Source of the DNA: Nostoc linckia z4 | GTDB lineage: Bacteria > Cyanobacteriota > Cyanobacteriia > Cyanobacteriales > Nostocaceae | Assembly (NCBI RefSeq): GCF_002608075.1 | Contig: NZ_LAHA01000009.1 | Location: forward strand, 83,353-147,352 | DNA: 64,000 bases | Direction of reading: 5' to 3' | Shown: piece by piece, positions 63,841-64,000 of the stretch | How the letters are laid out: every line of letters begins with the position of its first letter | Position numbering within the stretch: position 1 is the first letter of the stretch | Program-made: the position numbers and the translations under genes | The notes under the pieces: generated by a model | Seen by the model: the letters and a program-made list of their open reading frames with translations, nothing else | What the model was told of the DNA's origin: nothing | Database searches by the model: none

Positions 63841-64000
63841 GTTGAGTCGATGGGGGATATTATTCCCCGCACCTCTCAGTTAAATCTGGGCGTGCGACTT
63901 TCACCGCACCCAGCTTCCGATGTCCTTAGCTTGCGCTTTTGCTCATGTGTTTGTAATCGTGGCAACTCTCATGAATTGCTTCCAGATTACTTTTCTTCCA
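63841..64000 (-). mobile_element. Group II intron 3' end (domains V and VI), partial
   Basis: On the minus strand, 63883-63916 folds as domain V: the AGC triad, stem GGGTGC with a GTGAAAGT-type tetraloop, CG bulge, and GCACGCCC. Domain VI follows at about 63843-63880 (GAGGTGCGGGGAATAATATC with the pairing CCCC). The intron ends ...CTCAAC at 63841, directly joined to symporter exon codons. The upstream part, including the maturase gene, runs off the window. Confidence 0.88.
63926..64000 (-). CDS. Group II intron maturase/reverse transcriptase, C-terminal HNH end (partial)
   Basis: The last 24 residues of a protein ending at a TAA 10 bases upstream of domain V. The sequence WKKSNLEAIHESCHDYKHMS is the His/Asn/His-Cys end of an HNH endonuclease domain, which closes many cyanobacterial intron-encoded proteins. 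The rest (reverse transcriptase and X domain) lies outside the window. Confidence 0.8.
   Translation of the reverse strand, partial: WKKSNLEAIHESCHDYKHMSKSAS

Overview
The window is from a filamentous cyanobacterium of the Nostoc/Anabaena/Calothrix type. The evidence is the chlL - unknown ORF - chlN cluster, a c6-type cytochrome, ferredoxin-sulfite reductase, very frequent GCGATCGC (HIP1) octamers, low GC, and intergenic spacers filled with heptamer repeats of the TTAGGAG, TTGACTG and GGGGAAA types. Gene content is mostly chromosomal housekeeping plus several toxin-antitoxin pairs and mobile or repeat sequences. The species cannot be named from this sequence alone.

Left part (1-18 kb): a partial helical protein, a small unknown ORF, cytochrome c6, an aldo/keto reductase, a DUF4365-type two-gene unit, an orphan HicB beside a MITE-like element, and a large RTX protein with two almost identical lamin-tail domains. 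Next comes the dark-operative protochlorophyllide reductase cluster (chlL, an acidic unknown ORF, chlN, minus strand). It is followed by an OmpR-type two-component pair with a secreted OB-fold protein, a two-gene unknown membrane unit with a good terminator, a ParDE pair with a repeat operator, an orphan DUF433 protein and a LapA-domain protein.

Middle (18-39 kb): phosphohexomutase, a solo Cas4/RecB-like Fe-S nuclease, a propeller-transglutaminase protein, a P-type Ca2+ ATPase, recF (with a palindromic repeat inside its reading frame), DAHP synthase, an HtrA/Deg protease, Ap4A phosphorylase, a CocE-type hydrolase, a PIN-TRAM membrane protein, a HemW-like radical SAM protein and a GalU-like nucleotidyltransferase.

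39-46.6 kb: the most coherent accessory module. A flippase-like membrane protein (minus strand) diverges from two tandem-duplicated, envelope-directed esterases and a six-helix DUF2156 synthase. Together these look like a split MprF system for aminoacyl-phosphatidylglycerol, with its own candidate hydrolases. A subtilisin-like protease and a solo HlyD adaptor follow.

Right part (48-64 kb): an NAD(P)-binding protein, an S1-domain protein, dienelactone hydrolase, a GntR-type regulator, sulfite reductase with a ribbon-helix-helix-like tail, an outer-membrane-type protein, an ADP-ribosylglycohydrolase, cyanobacterial unknowns, tRNA-Arg(UCU), a winged-helix unknown, HigBA, a Uma2-type nuclease and a BASS-family symporter. 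The symporter is interrupted at the window edge by a group II intron whose domains V and VI and the HNH tail of its maturase are readable.

Start codons were chosen from family conservation, ribosome-binding sites and the position of repeats. Several are shorter than the longest open frame.
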